Shown here one piece after another: positions 27,308-34,824 of a stretch of 51,022 nucleotides of DNA. The first letter of the stretch is position 1; the number at the start of each line of letters is the position of its first letter. The notes under the pieces are model-generated. The model had not been told where the DNA came from. It made no database searches and saw only the letters and a program-made list of their open reading frames with translations. Both the position numbers and the translations under genes were made by a program. Source of the stretch: Micropruina sp. (GTDB lineage: Bacteria; Actinomycetota; Actinomycetes; Propionibacteriales; Propionibacteriaceae). The stretch lies in the NCBI GenBank assembly GCA_018055925.1, contig JAGPGQ010000003.1, forward strand, positions 1 to 51,022, read 5' to 3'.

Positions 27308-28272
27308 GATCCGCGTCCGGTCAGGCCGTCGACGATGATCCGGGCATCGTGCCTGATCAGGTCCAGGTAGGTGGGCACCGGCCCGTCCGGCTCCGAGAGC
27401 GAGTCGACGTACAGCGTGCCGCCGAACCGGGTGCCGGTGGCCTCGACCACCCGCCTCATCGGGGCGTCCGAGACGGTGGACTCGCAGAACACCGCCGGCA
27501 CCCGGTCGGCCCTGACGAAGTCGATCGTGGCCGCGATCTGCTGCGGTGTGGCCTGCTGCTCGGCGTTCACCGGCCAGATGTAGCGCTCCTGCAGCCCGGC
27601 GTCCCGGGCGAGGTACGAGAACGCGCCCTCGCAGGTGACCAGGGCCCGCTGGTTGCGCGGCAGCACCGCCAGCGCCCCGACCAGATCGTCCTGCACCTGC
27701 TGCAACTGCTTGGCGTAGGCCGCGGCGTTGGCCTGGTACTCCTTCGCGTGCGCCGGGTCGAGGTCGCCGAAGGCGGCGGCCAGGTTGGCGGCGTAGCGCT
27801 GCACGTTGAGCGGGCTCATCCAGGCGTGCGGATTCGGTTTGCCCCGATAGGCGTCGCCGGCGATGTCGATCACCTCGATGCCCTCGGAAGCGACCACGTG
27901 CGGCACCTCGGCGTCGGCGACGAACGTGGCGAACCAGGCCTCGAGGTTGAGCCCGTTGTCGATGATCAGGTCGGCGTCGGCTGCCTTGGCGATGTCGCCC
28001 GGGGTGGGCTCGTAGCCGTGGATCTCGGCGCCCACCTTGGTGATCGACTCCACCCGGAGGTGCTCGCCGGCCACGTTGCGGGCGATGTCGGCCAGCACGG
28101 TGAAGGTGGTCAGCACCACCTTGCGCTGGTCGGGGGCGGGGGTGCTTCCGGCCGGGGCTCCGCAGCCGGCGAGGGCCAATGCCACGGCCGCAGCGACCAA
28201 TCCGGTCGCCAGTCGGATCGCCGTTGAGTGCACGGCCTGCCACGTCCTTGTCCGCAGTGTGGGGTCGCTCAT
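27304..28272 (-). CDS. Manganese/zinc-type ABC substrate-binding lipoprotein
   Basis: A 322-residue cluster 9 solute-binding protein anchored on the outer membrane face. The lipobox LALAGC has Cys37. The four expected metal ligands are visible: His85 (IHGYEPTPGD), His149 (NPHAWMSP), Glu215 (CEGAFSYLARD) and Asp290 (VDSLSEPDG). The Glu at the third position is the pattern of PsaA/MntA manganese binders, whereas zinc binders usually have His there. It is the first gene of the operon. The 140-bp upstream region contains an unusually A+T-rich patch that could carry the promoter and metalloregulator site. Confidence 0.92.
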   Translation of the reverse strand: MSDPTLRTRTWQAVHSTAIRLATGLVAAAVALALAGCGAPAGSTPAPDQRKVVLTTFTVLADIARNVAGEHLRVESITKVGAEIHGYEPTPGDIAKAADADLIIDNGLNLEAWFATFVADAEVPHVVASEGIEVIDIAGDAYRGKPNPHAWMSPLNVQRYAANLAAAFGDLDPAHAKEYQANAAAYAKQLQQVQDDLVGALAVLPRNQRALVTCEGAFSYLARDAGLQERYIWPVNAEQQATPQQIAATIDFVRADRVPAVFCESTVSDAPMRRVVEATGTRFGGTLYVDSLSEPDGPVPTYLDLIRHDARIIVDGLTGRGS

Positions 28273-28279
28273 GGTCTCA

Positions 28280-28325
28280 ATGTTCTATGGGTCGAAGTTC
28301 AAAGATGGATAGATCGTAGTTCTGT
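28280..28325 (-). promoter_or_regulatory. A+T-rich candidate promoter/operator of the metal importer
   Basis: About half A+T in a 70% GC genome, directly upstream of the binding-protein ATG. It includes TTGAAC and TAGAAC on the minus strand, and it is the most A+T-rich patch in the surrounding kilobase. No exact DtxR/MntR palindrome is visible to me, so the operator is inferred from position and composition. Confidence 0.35.
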
Positions 28326-28400
28326 GAAGGGGTCGTCGCAACGCGTGCGGCGGACTTTCGTACCGGGTCGGAAGCCAGGGATGCCGACCCCACCCGCGCT

Positions 28401-28406
28401 TACAGT
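28401..28406 (+). promoter_or_regulatory. Leaderless -10 element
   Basis: TACAGT, 7 nt before the GTG of the lipoprotein gene at 28414. Confidence 0.65.
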
Positions 28407-28413
28407 GCAGCGG

Positions 28414-29436
28414 GTGAAGCGGTGGACGGTGCTCGCCCTGGTCCTGGCCCTGGCGGCCGGGCTCTCCGGCTGTTCCGCCAAGCGGATGGAGGCCGGCCTG
28501 TTCCGGCTGAGTCAGACCGGCGTCGGGTCGAACGACCTGGGTGCGCACGCCGCCCTGCCGCACCTGGCAGTGGCGGTGACGCCCTCGGAGGTGACCACCA
28601 CGGTGAAGGCCGGCGCGGCTCAGGTCATGGGGCTGGGTCGCGAGGAGCTCCAGACCGCGGAGGGCGAGGAGTTGATCATCGCGACCCTCCTGGTTGCGCA
28701 ACCGGACTTCCGCGGCGGCCGGCCCGCGGCGGTGGTGCACGCCGGCGATGGCCAGCACGACGTCACCGACCGGTTGCGCCGCCGGGACATCACCGCCGTG
28801 CCCGGCATGATCCAGTCCTACCGCGTGCTGGCCAGCGTGCCGGTCGGCAGTTCGGCGTTCCTGCGGGTCAGCGACGAGGGACGCAGCGTCGACATCGATC
28901 TGCGCACCGGTGCCCTCGGCGGTGACCTGCGGGTGACCCGGACGGCGGTTCCGCCGACGCCTGCGGTGGGCGGTTCGCTGAAGTCGTCCGGGGTGGTTGG
29001 GCCGCGGAATCCGCAGCGGTGGCCGGCGGCGTTCCGGAAGCCGTCGCGGGTCGCGTTGACCCTCGACTTCAGCCACGCGACCGCCCGGCGAATGGACTGG
29101 TTCGACGGGCATGGCTGGGCGGCCGACGGCACCACGTACCTGTGGATCTCGGGCATCCGTGGGTACAGCCTGCCCGCCCCGCTCTGCCCCAGCAGCTGGA
29201 CGTTGACCGGGCGGGTGAGCCTGGTGGCCCGGAGCGGTGAGCCGATCCGGCCCGTCCTGCTCAGCCCCCAGTCCATCAGGCTCGCCGAGCAGCGCGCGCT
29301 CGGCATGCTCTTCCGGGTGCCGGCCGGGCCGCTCTCCGGCAGCCTCACGGTCGCGCCGCTGTACCGGGTGACGGGGACATCGTGCACCGTGCTGACCCAG
29401 CCGTCCCGAGTCACGCAGCGGATCGCGTTGCCGTAG
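28414..29436 (+). CDS. Lipoprotein of unknown function
   Basis: A 340-residue secreted lipoprotein. The signal peptide VKRWTVLALVLALAAGLSGC ends in a lipobox with Cys20. The start GTG 28414 fits both the signal peptide and the TACAGT hexamer 7 nt upstream. The mature part is rich in beta-strand-like segments, with two cysteines near 253 and 329 that might pair. I recognise no domain. It is divergent from the metal-binding protein gene and could sit in the same regulon, but nothing in its sequence indicates metal binding (few His). Confidence 0.8.
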   Translation: MKRWTVLALVLALAAGLSGCSAKRMEAGLFRLSQTGVGSNDLGAHAALPHLAVAVTPSEVTTTVKAGAAQVMGLGREELQTAEGEELIIATLLVAQPDFRGGRPAAVVHAGDGQHDVTDRLRRRDITAVPGMIQSYRVLASVPVGSSAFLRVSDEGRSVDIDLRTGALGGDLRVTRTAVPPTPAVGGSLKSSGVVGPRNPQRWPAAFRKPSRVALTLDFSHATARRMDWFDGHGWAADGTTYLWISGIRGYSLPAPLCPSSWTLTGRVSLVARSGEPIRPVLLSPQSIRLAEQRALGMLFRVPAGPLSGSLTVAPLYRVTGTSCTVLTQPSRVTQRIALP

Positions 29437-29460
29437 GCCCAGCCGGAGCCCGGCCAAAGG

Positions 29461-30369
29461 TCAGGAGCGGACGGAGAACGGCTCCAGCACCCGGCGCGCC
29501 TCGGTCACCACCTCGGCCGCGATCGCCTCCAGCAGCCCGGAACGCAGGTTCCACTGCTGCCAGTACAGCGCGACGTCCACCCCGGCTCCGCCCAGCCCCA
29601 CCAGTTCGCCGGCGGCCAGCGGCCCGGCCGACTGGAACCGGGGCAACAGTCCCCAGCCGAGCCCGGCCAGGACGGCCCGGGCGAAGTCGTTGGAGGCCGG
29701 CACGTGGTGCCGTGGCGGACTCGCCGGGTCCGCGCCGCGTCCGGCCAGCCATGCCGTCTGCAGGTCGTCGCGGCGATCGAAGTCCACCAGTGGTGCGATC
29801 GCGAGACTCTCGATTCCGGGCCCGCCGGGGAACCACTCGTCCGCGAAACCGGGGGCGGCCACGGCCTCGTAGCGCATGACGCCGAGGGGGACGACCCGGC
29901 AACCCGCGACCGGCTGGGCGCGCGAGGTGACCGCGCCCAGCACGGTGCCGGACTCGAGCAGCCCGGCGGTGAAGTCCTGATCGTCGCGGTGCAGGTCGAA
30001 GACCACCGGATGGGTCCGGCTCAGCCGCGCCAGGGGTTCCAGGAACCAGGTGGACAGCGAGTCGGCGTTCACCGCCAGCGGCACCTCGATCCGGGCGCTG
30101 CCGGCCTCGTCGGCGCCGAGCTCGGCGAGCGTGTCGTGTTCGAGCAGCGCCAGTTGGCGGGCCAGCCGGACGATCACCTGCCCGGCGGGGGTGGCCCGGG
30201 CCGGCTTGGTGCGCACCAGCAGCACCCGGCCGAGTTGGCGCTCCAGCGTCTTCAGCCGCTGGCTGACCGCGCTCGGGGTGAGGTTCAGCCGGCGGGCGGC
30301 GGCGTCCAGGGTGCCCTCGTCGACGATCGCGGCGAGGGTCTCGGCCAGGTCCAGCGGGATGCGCATCAT
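29461..30369 (-). CDS. lysG: LysR-type activator LysG/ArgP
   Basis: A 302-residue LysR-family regulator. The winged HTH lies at about residues 3-62 (LAETLAAIVDEGTLDAAARR; LNLTPSAVSQRLKTLERQLG). The effector domain follows and includes the ArgP-family segment NADSLSTWFLEPLA. Divergent orientation to a LysE exporter is the classic arrangement in which LysG, binding lysine, arginine or histidine, activates lysE. Two starts are possible: ATG 30369 (MMRIPLD) and ATG 30366. A TAGCCT -10 lies 5 or 8 nt upstream, so the transcript is probably leaderless. Confidence 0.92.
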   Translation of the reverse strand: MMRIPLDLAETLAAIVDEGTLDAAARRLNLTPSAVSQRLKTLERQLGRVLLVRTKPARATPAGQVIVRLARQLALLEHDTLAELGADEAGSARIEVPLAVNADSLSTWFLEPLARLSRTHPVVFDLHRDDQDFTAGLLESGTVLGAVTSRAQPVAGCRVVPLGVMRYEAVAAPGFADEWFPGGPGIESLAIAPLVDFDRRDDLQTAWLAGRGADPASPPRHHVPASNDFARAVLAGLGWGLLPRFQSAGPLAAGELVGLGGAGVDVALYWQQWNLRSGLLEAIAAEVVTEARRVLEPFSVRS

Positions 30370-30392
30370 AAGCCAGGCTAATGCATCATAAG
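30363..30392. promoter_or_regulatory. Direct repeats in the lysG-lysE intergenic region
   Basis: GCATCATAAG occurs at 30363-30372 and 30383-30392, exactly 20 bp apart (two helical turns), flanking the lysG -10 element. This is a good candidate for a LysG autoregulatory site. Confidence 0.6.
30375..30380 (-). promoter_or_regulatory. -10 element of lysG
   Basis: TAGCCT, 5 nt before ATG 30369 or 8 nt before ATG 30366, between the two direct repeats. Confidence 0.6.
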
Positions 30393-30425
30393 AATCCTGA
30401 GCTGGACTGTTGGTGGTGAGTCGCT

Positions 30426-30431
30426 TACGGT
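30426..30431 (+). promoter_or_regulatory. Leaderless -10 element of lysE
   Basis: TACGGT, 6 nt before GTG 30438. Confidence 0.65.
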
Positions 30432-30437
30432 CGAGGT

Positions 30438-31088
30438 GTGCTGGTCTCCGTCCTCGCCGGGCTTGGGCTCGGGTTCTCCCTGATCATCGCCATCGGCGCC
30501 CAGAACCTCTTCGTGCTGCGGCAGGGGTTGCGGCGCGAACACGTCCTGCTGGCCGCCGGCATCTGCGCGTTGTCGGACGCCGTGCTGATCGTCCTCGGCG
30601 TGTCCGGCATCGGGCTGGTCCTGCAGGCCGTCCCCTGGCTGTTCGACGTGGTGCGCTGGGCGGGGGCCGTGTTTCTGGTCGGCTACGGCCTGCTGGCGGC
30701 CCGCCGGGCCTGGGTCCCGGCAGGGGACGGGCTGCGGGTGGACGGCGACGCCGAACCGGACCCGCGGTCGTCCGGCGGCACGGGCGTCGCGACCGCCACC
30801 CGGACCTCGTCGGTGGTGCTCACCTGCCTCGCGCTCACCTGGCTCAACCCGCACGTCTACCTCGACACCGTCTTCCTGCTCGGGTCGATCGCGAACACCC
30901 ATGGCGAGGCGCGCTGGGCCTTCGCCGCGGGTGCCGTGACCGCCAGCGTGCTCTGGTTCTTCGGCCTCGCCCTGGGCGCCCGGCTGCTCTCCGGGGTGCT
31001 CGGCACACCACGTGCCTGGCGAGTCTTCGACGCCCTGATCGCGGTGGTGATGATCGCCCTGGGCGTCGGCCTGGTGGTGGCACACTGA
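30438..31088 (+). CDS. lysE: LysE/ArgO family basic amino acid exporter
   Basis: A 216-residue exporter with five or six helices that expels lysine and arginine. The N-terminal signature GFSLIIAIGAQNLFVLRQGL and the helix TWLNPHVYLDTVFLLGSIAN, with its conserved Asn-Pro, are diagnostic. The start at GTG 30438 fits the predicted leaderless promoter. A hydrophilic loop of about 30 residues (DGDAEPDPRSSGGTG region) lies mid-protein, as in C. glutamicum LysE. Expression is probably activated by the divergent LysG. Confidence 0.95.
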   Translation: MLVSVLAGLGLGFSLIIAIGAQNLFVLRQGLRREHVLLAAGICALSDAVLIVLGVSGIGLVLQAVPWLFDVVRWAGAVFLVGYGLLAARRAWVPAGDGLRVDGDAEPDPRSSGGTGVATATRTSSVVLTCLALTWLNPHVYLDTVFLLGSIANTHGEARWAFAAGAVTASVLWFFGLALGARLLSGVLGTPRAWRVFDALIAVVMIALGVGLVVAH

Positions 31089-31179
31089 CCGTGCACGGCT
31101 GGTGTGCCAGGATGGACGGCACTCAAGCCGGAACGAGGCCGGGGGCGCTGACGCCGCCGCCTGAGGAAAGGACAACGCC

Positions 31180-31692
31180 GTGGCTCAGACCGCGACACTC
31201 CACACCAATCATGGGGACGTCGTCATCGACCTGTTCGAGGACCAGGCGCCCAAGACCGTGGCCAACTTCGTCGGCCTGGCCAACGGGACGCAGGAATACC
31301 TCGACGCGGAATCGGGTGGCCGCACCACCGGCAACTTCTACGACGGGCTCACCTTCCACCGGATCATCGACGGCTTCATGATCCAGGGCGGATGCCCGCA
31401 GGGCAGCGGACGCGGGGGGCCCGGCTACACCTTCGCCGACGAGTTCCATCCCGACCTGGCCTTCAACCGGCCGTACCTGCTGGCCATGGCCAACGCCGGC
31501 CCGGGCACCAACGGCTCGCAGTTCTTCATCACCGTCGTGCCGACCCCGCACCTGAACCGGCGGCACACGATCTTCGGCGAGGTCACCGACGAGGCCAGCC
31601 GGAAGGTCGTCGACGAGATCGCCCAGGTGCGCACCGGCTACGGCGACCGGCCCGTCGAGCCGGTCGTGATCGAATCCATCACCATCGACTGA
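31180..31692 (+). CDS. ppiA: Cyclophilin-type peptidyl-prolyl cis-trans isomerase
   Basis: A 170-residue cytoplasmic cyclophilin that speeds proline isomerisation in protein folding. The compact bacterial form is seen, with no signal peptide. Catalytic segments are [29 protein letters not shown] and HTIFGEV. The Trp of cyclosporin-sensitive enzymes is replaced by His (TPHLNRRH). The start is GTG 31180, with GAGGAAAGGA about 8 nt upstream, so this gene is conventionally led, unlike many neighbours. Mycobacterial PpiA is of the same type. Confidence 0.95.
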   Translation: MAQTATLHTNHGDVVIDLFEDQAPKTVANFVGLANGTQEYLDAESGGRTTGNFYDGLTFHRIIDGFMIQGGCPQGSGRGGPGYTFADEFHPDLAFNRPYLLAMANAGPGTNGSQFFITVVPTPHLNRRHTIFGEVTDEASRKVVDEIAQVRTGYGDRPVEPVVIESITID

Positions 31693-31716
31693 CCGCAAGC
31701 CCCGCAATCCAGGCCG

Positions 31717-32373
31717 CTAGAGATCGAGCCGGCGGTAGAAGTCGGTCAGCCGCCGGGAGAACTCCTCGGGAAGCTCCGTATTCCAGGTGTGGCCGGCGCC
31801 GGGCACGATCTGAAGCTCGGCGCCGGGGATTCCCGCGGCCAAGGCGCGTGCTGCCGGGAGATTCGCCCGGTCACGGGCACCGCACAGCACCAGGGTCGGC
31901 GCCGTGATCGTCGCCAGTTCGGCCCTCAGGTCGAGCGATGACAGGCTGCGGAGGATGGCCAGCATCGCCGGCTTGGTCAGGCCGGGCGGGGCGGCGAGCC
32001 GGCTCGGCAGCAGCCCGATCACCGCGTTCTGCACCGCCATCAGGATCCGGTTCGGACGGACCTGACCGCCGGAGATCACCAGCGAGGACACCCGCGAGGG
32101 ATGGTCGGCGGCCAGCCGGAGCGCCACCAAAGCACCCAGGGAGAGCCCGCACAGATGGGCCCGCCCAACATCCCGGTCGTCCAATTCGGCGAGCACCCCG
32201 GCCGCGGCCCCGGTGAGCGTGAACGGCTCATCGCCGGCCCCAAGGCCGGCCAGCCGGGGCGCCCACCCGGTGAACCCCTCCGGCAGGGCAGCGAGTTGGG
32301 CCGCCCAGGAGCCGGGCCCGTCGCCGATGCCGTGCAGGAAGACCGCGGTCTCGTCGCGCGGCTCCGCCGTCAC
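31717..32373 (-). CDS. Alpha/beta-fold hydrolase
   Basis: A 218-residue alpha/beta hydrolase. The oxyanion-side motif FLHGIGDGPGSW, the nucleophile elbow GLSLGA (Ser about 74), the acid in VLCGARDRANLP and the catalytic His in GAGHTWNTELPEEF can all be assigned. The pattern resembles 3-oxoadipate enol-lactonase or BphD-like enzymes, but no catabolic genes accompany it and the substrate is unknown. The GTG start overlaps the Lrp-domain gene stop (GTGA), so the two are co-translated. Confidence 0.85.
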   Translation of the reverse strand: MTAEPRDETAVFLHGIGDGPGSWAAQLAALPEGFTGWAPRLAGLGAGDEPFTLTGAAAGVLAELDDRDVGRAHLCGLSLGALVALRLAADHPSRVSSLVISGGQVRPNRILMAVQNAVIGLLPSRLAAPPGLTKPAMLAILRSLSSLDLRAELATITAPTLVLCGARDRANLPAARALAAGIPGAELQIVPGAGHTWNTELPEEFSRRLTDFYRRLDL

Positions 32374-32648
32374 TCGGCGCCCAGCGAGAACGCGGCCTCC
32401 AGGTCGTGGGACGAGTAGGTGCGGAAGGCGACGTGGGTCTCGGTGTCGACCACGCCGGGCACCCGGTTGACCCGTTCGGTGACCACCTCGGCCACCTGCT
32501 CGATGCTGCGCACCCGGATCAGGGCGATCAGGTCGATCTCACCGGTCACCGAATACACCTCCGAGACGCCGTCCAGGTCGGCCAGGGCGGTGGCGACCTG
32601 GGGAATCCGGGCGACCTCGGCCTGGACGAACACAATCGCGGTGATCAT
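32370..32648 (-). CDS. Stand-alone Lrp/AsnC ligand-binding (RAM) domain protein
   Basis: A 92-residue protein consisting only of the alpha-beta effector domain of Lrp/AsnC regulators. The signatures VYSVTGEIDLIALIRVRS and VNRVPGVVDTETHVAFRTYS are clear. There is no helix-turn-helix, so it cannot bind DNA as Lrp does. It may bind an amino acid or oligomerise with a full Lrp. The ATG is 6 nt after a TAGGAT -10 whose TAG is the stop codon of the upstream nuclease gene. It is coupled to an alpha/beta hydrolase. Confidence 0.9.
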   Translation of the reverse strand: MITAIVFVQAEVARIPQVATALADLDGVSEVYSVTGEIDLIALIRVRSIEQVAEVVTERVNRVPGVVDTETHVAFRTYSSHDLEAAFSLGAE

Positions 32649-32654
32649 GGCCGC

Positions 32655-32660
32655 ATCCTA
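32655..32660 (-). promoter_or_regulatory. Leaderless -10 element overlapping a stop codon
   Basis: TAGGAT, 6 nt before the Lrp-domain ATG. Its first three bases are the TAG stop of the exonuclease/GIY-YIG gene. Confidence 0.65.
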
Positions 32661-34394
32661 AACGGCGCTCGCCGGCAAGGGGGCCGGTGCGTCCCTTAGG
32701 TGCCGGGCCAGATCGCCCTCGGCCAGGCCGATGTGCAACGGCCAGCTCCACTGGCCGTCGATCTCGATCAGCCGGACCCCGGGCCGCTCCAGCCAGGCCG
32801 CGATCCGTTCGGTCTCCTCGATGATCGCGGCCGGTCGTCCCGCCGTTGGTGGCTCCACCTGTTCGGCCGCGGCCACCGCGGCCCGGGCCACCGCCTGCGG
32901 CACGTCGCCGGGACGGGCGCGCGCGGCGGCCGCCAGCCGTCCGTACCGGATCACGTGGATCTCCCAATCGAAGCCGTTGCGGCAGCCGGCCACGATCTGC
33001 CGGCAGCCGGCCAGGCTGGCGACCCGATGGTGCCGGACGGTGCTGCGCGCGAATCCGTTCAGCCGCTCGGTGAGCGCCGCGGCGTCCTCGAACCGGCGAC
33101 GCGCGACCAGCTTGGCCAGCCGCTCCCGAGCCGCCCTCAGCACCGGACGGATGTCGCGGCCCAGGGCGTCCCGCACCTGGTCGATCAATGCCGCGTAGGC
33201 GTCCGGTGTCACGGCCAGTTCGCAGGGTGCGCAGCAGCGTCCGAGCTCGGCCAGCGCGCAGGCGCCGGAGGGCCGCTTCGGCGACAGCCGGGTGGTGCAC
33301 TGCCGGATCGGGAACGCGTCGTAGAGCGCGGCCTGCACCGCCTCGGCTCCGGACCGCCGGCTGAACGGACCGAAGTACAGCGCACCGTCGTCCAGCGGTT
33401 TGCGGACGATGGACAGCCGCGGAAACGCCTCTCGGGTCAGCTTGAGCCACACCCGGCGTTCGGGGAACTTCGAACGCCGGTTGTAGCGGGGCGCATGCGC
33501 GGCGATCAGCCGCAGTTCGAGCACGTCGGCCTCCAGCTCGGTGCTGCACACCAGGTGCTCCACGCCGGTCGCCACCCGCACCATCTCGTCGATCCTCGGC
33601 CGGGTCTCGGAGGCGGTGAAGTAGCTGCGCACCCGGGCCGCCAGGTTGCGGCTCTTGCCGACGTAGAGCACCTGGCGGCGACGCGCCCCGTCCCGTCCGG
33701 AGCCGTCGGCGACGAACCAGTACACCCCCGGCGACGCGGGCAGGCCGGTCGCCCAGGTGCGCTTGGCGCGGCGTGCGGGCGAGACCCGGCGGGTGAACTC
33801 CAGCAGATCCTCCACGGTGTGCACCCGCAGGTTGCCGACCCGCTCCAGCAGGCCGTGCAACACCGTGACGGTGGCCCGCGCGTCGGTCAGCGCCCGGTGG
33901 TTCGGGGCGGTGTCGGCGCGGAAGTGGGCGGCCAGCGTGGCCAACTTGTGGTTGCGCACCTCGTCGCGCAACAGCGCCTGCCGGGCCAGTGCCACCGTGT
34001 CGATCACCGCCGGCCCCGGCCACGGGTAGCCGTGTTCGGCACACGCCCGCTTCAGGAATCCGACGTCGAACCCGGCGTTGTGTGCCACCAGCACGCACCC
34101 GTTCATGAACTCCAGCAGGCCGGGCAGCACCGCACTCAACGGCGGGGCGTCCGCCACCATCGAGTCGGTGATGCCGGTCAGCACGGCGATCAGCGCCGGG
34201 ATGTGGGCGTGCGGGTTCACCAGGGTCTGGAACTCGCCGACCACCTCGCCGCCACGCACCTTGACCGCCCCGATCTCGGTGATCCGGTCGTCGGCGCCGC
34301 CGCCGGTGGTCTCCAGGTCGAGTACGCAGAAGGCGACCCGGGACAGGTGGGTGCCCAGGTCGTCGAAGGTCGGCTGGAGGGATGCGGCTTCCAT
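32658..34394 (-). CDS. DEDDh 3'-5' exonuclease fused to a UvrC-like GIY-YIG nuclease
   Basis: A 578-residue fusion. The N-terminal DnaQ/epsilon-like exonuclease (about 20-185) has all five DEDDh residues: Asp26 and Glu28 (LDLETT), Asp110 (NAGFD), His166 and Asp171 (HRALTDA). From about 215 a GIY-YIG domain follows (GVYWFVAD...LYVGKSRNLAARV), then a UvrC-like region with a CALAELGRCCAPC cysteine cluster, as in Cho/UvrC N-terminal halves. There is no UvrC C-terminal endonuclease or HhH domain. The arrangement is known in actinobacteria (Rv2191, from memory). DNA repair or end processing is inferred. The ATG has a TAGCGT hexamer 8 nt upstream. Confidence 0.92.
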   Translation of the reverse strand: MEAASLQPTFDDLGTHLSRVAFCVLDLETTGGGADDRITEIGAVKVRGGEVVGEFQTLVNPHAHIPALIAVLTGITDSMVADAPPLSAVLPGLLEFMNGCVLVAHNAGFDVGFLKRACAEHGYPWPGPAVIDTVALARQALLRDEVRNHKLATLAAHFRADTAPNHRALTDARATVTVLHGLLERVGNLRVHTVEDLLEFTRRVSPARRAKRTWATGLPASPGVYWFVADGSGRDGARRRQVLYVGKSRNLAARVRSYFTASETRPRIDEMVRVATGVEHLVCSTELEADVLELRLIAAHAPRYNRRSKFPERRVWLKLTREAFPRLSIVRKPLDDGALYFGPFSRRSGAEAVQAALYDAFPIRQCTTRLSPKRPSGACALAELGRCCAPCELAVTPDAYAALIDQVRDALGRDIRPVLRAARERLAKLVARRRFEDAAALTERLNGFARSTVRHHRVASLAGCRQIVAGCRNGFDWEIHVIRYGRLAAAARARPGDVPQAVARAAVAAAEQVEPPTAGRPAAIIEETERIAAWLERPGVRLIEIDGQWSWPLHIGLAEGDLARHLRDAPAPLPASAV

Positions 34395-34402
34395 GCCCGA
34401 GG

Positions 34403-34408
34403 ACGCTA
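34403..34408 (-). promoter_or_regulatory. -10 element of the exonuclease/GIY-YIG gene
   Basis: TAGCGT, 8 nt before ATG 34394. It predicts a near-leaderless mRNA. Confidence 0.5.
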
Positions 34409-34509
34409 GGCGGCGCCCCTGACGGTTTTTCGGCCGACCGGGACGGAGCTCCGCCGCCGGACCCGCCCCGAGCGAAAAAGTGTCGGTGGCCCCGGGCAGG
34501 CTCTGCGGC

Positions 34510-34755
34510 ATGAACCTGAGGATCGACTGCGGGACCTGCGAGGTGCGGGGCCCGGCCTGCGACGACTGCATGGTGACCGCGCTGCTGGGTCCGAACACCG
34601 GTGTGATGGAGTTGGCCGACGACGAGGTGAGCGCGCTCAAGGCGATGACCGGTGCCGGCTTGCTCCCCCCGTTACGCTTAGTCCGGGCGGTGAGCCGGCA
34701 CCCGCCGGCTCATCCGGAGGAGACCTGGGTTGTGCCCCATGAGGGCGTCGTTTAG
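34510..34755 (+). CDS. Small four-cysteine protein conserved beside NlpC/P60 genes
   Basis: An 81-residue cytoplasmic protein. The N-terminus MNLRIDCGTCEVRGPACDDC carries a CxxC-x6-CxxC knuckle (Cys7, 10, 17, 20), suited to zinc or an Fe-S centre. A helix-like ADDEVSALKAMTGAGLLPPL follows. I recall such proteins between UvrC-like and NlpC/P60 genes in actinobacteria but know no function. The start ATG 34510 is chosen because the cysteine knuckle begins at once. A GTG ten codons upstream is possible. The last 20 codons include a strong hairpin at 34692-34711. Confidence 0.75.
   Translation: MNLRIDCGTCEVRGPACDDCMVTALLGPNTGVMELADDEVSALKAMTGAGLLPPLRLVRAVSRHPPAHPEETWVVPHEGVV
34692..34711 (+). other. 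Stem-loop ahead of the NlpC/P60 gene
   Basis: GAGCCGGC pairs with GCCGGCTC around an ACCC loop (8-bp perfect stem). It lies inside the 3' end of the small cysteine gene and about 115 nt before the NlpC/P60 start. It may form part of that gene's mRNA leader. Confidence 0.6.
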
Positions 34756-34824
34756 GATTTCTCGGATTTCGGGTCGGCGTTCTTCCCCGCACTGACCTCT
34801 CGACACGATTCGTCAGGAGTGGAT

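Noticed and set aside
27304..28272. Zinc (ZnuA-like) assignment of the binding protein
   Set aside because: No His-rich loop, and the third ligand position is Glu, so a Mn-type protein is favoured, though not proven.
32539..34098. 519-codon frame overlapping the exonuclease/GIY-YIG gene on the same strand
   Set aside because: Shadow frame. The DEDDh and GIY-YIG motifs are all in the other frame.
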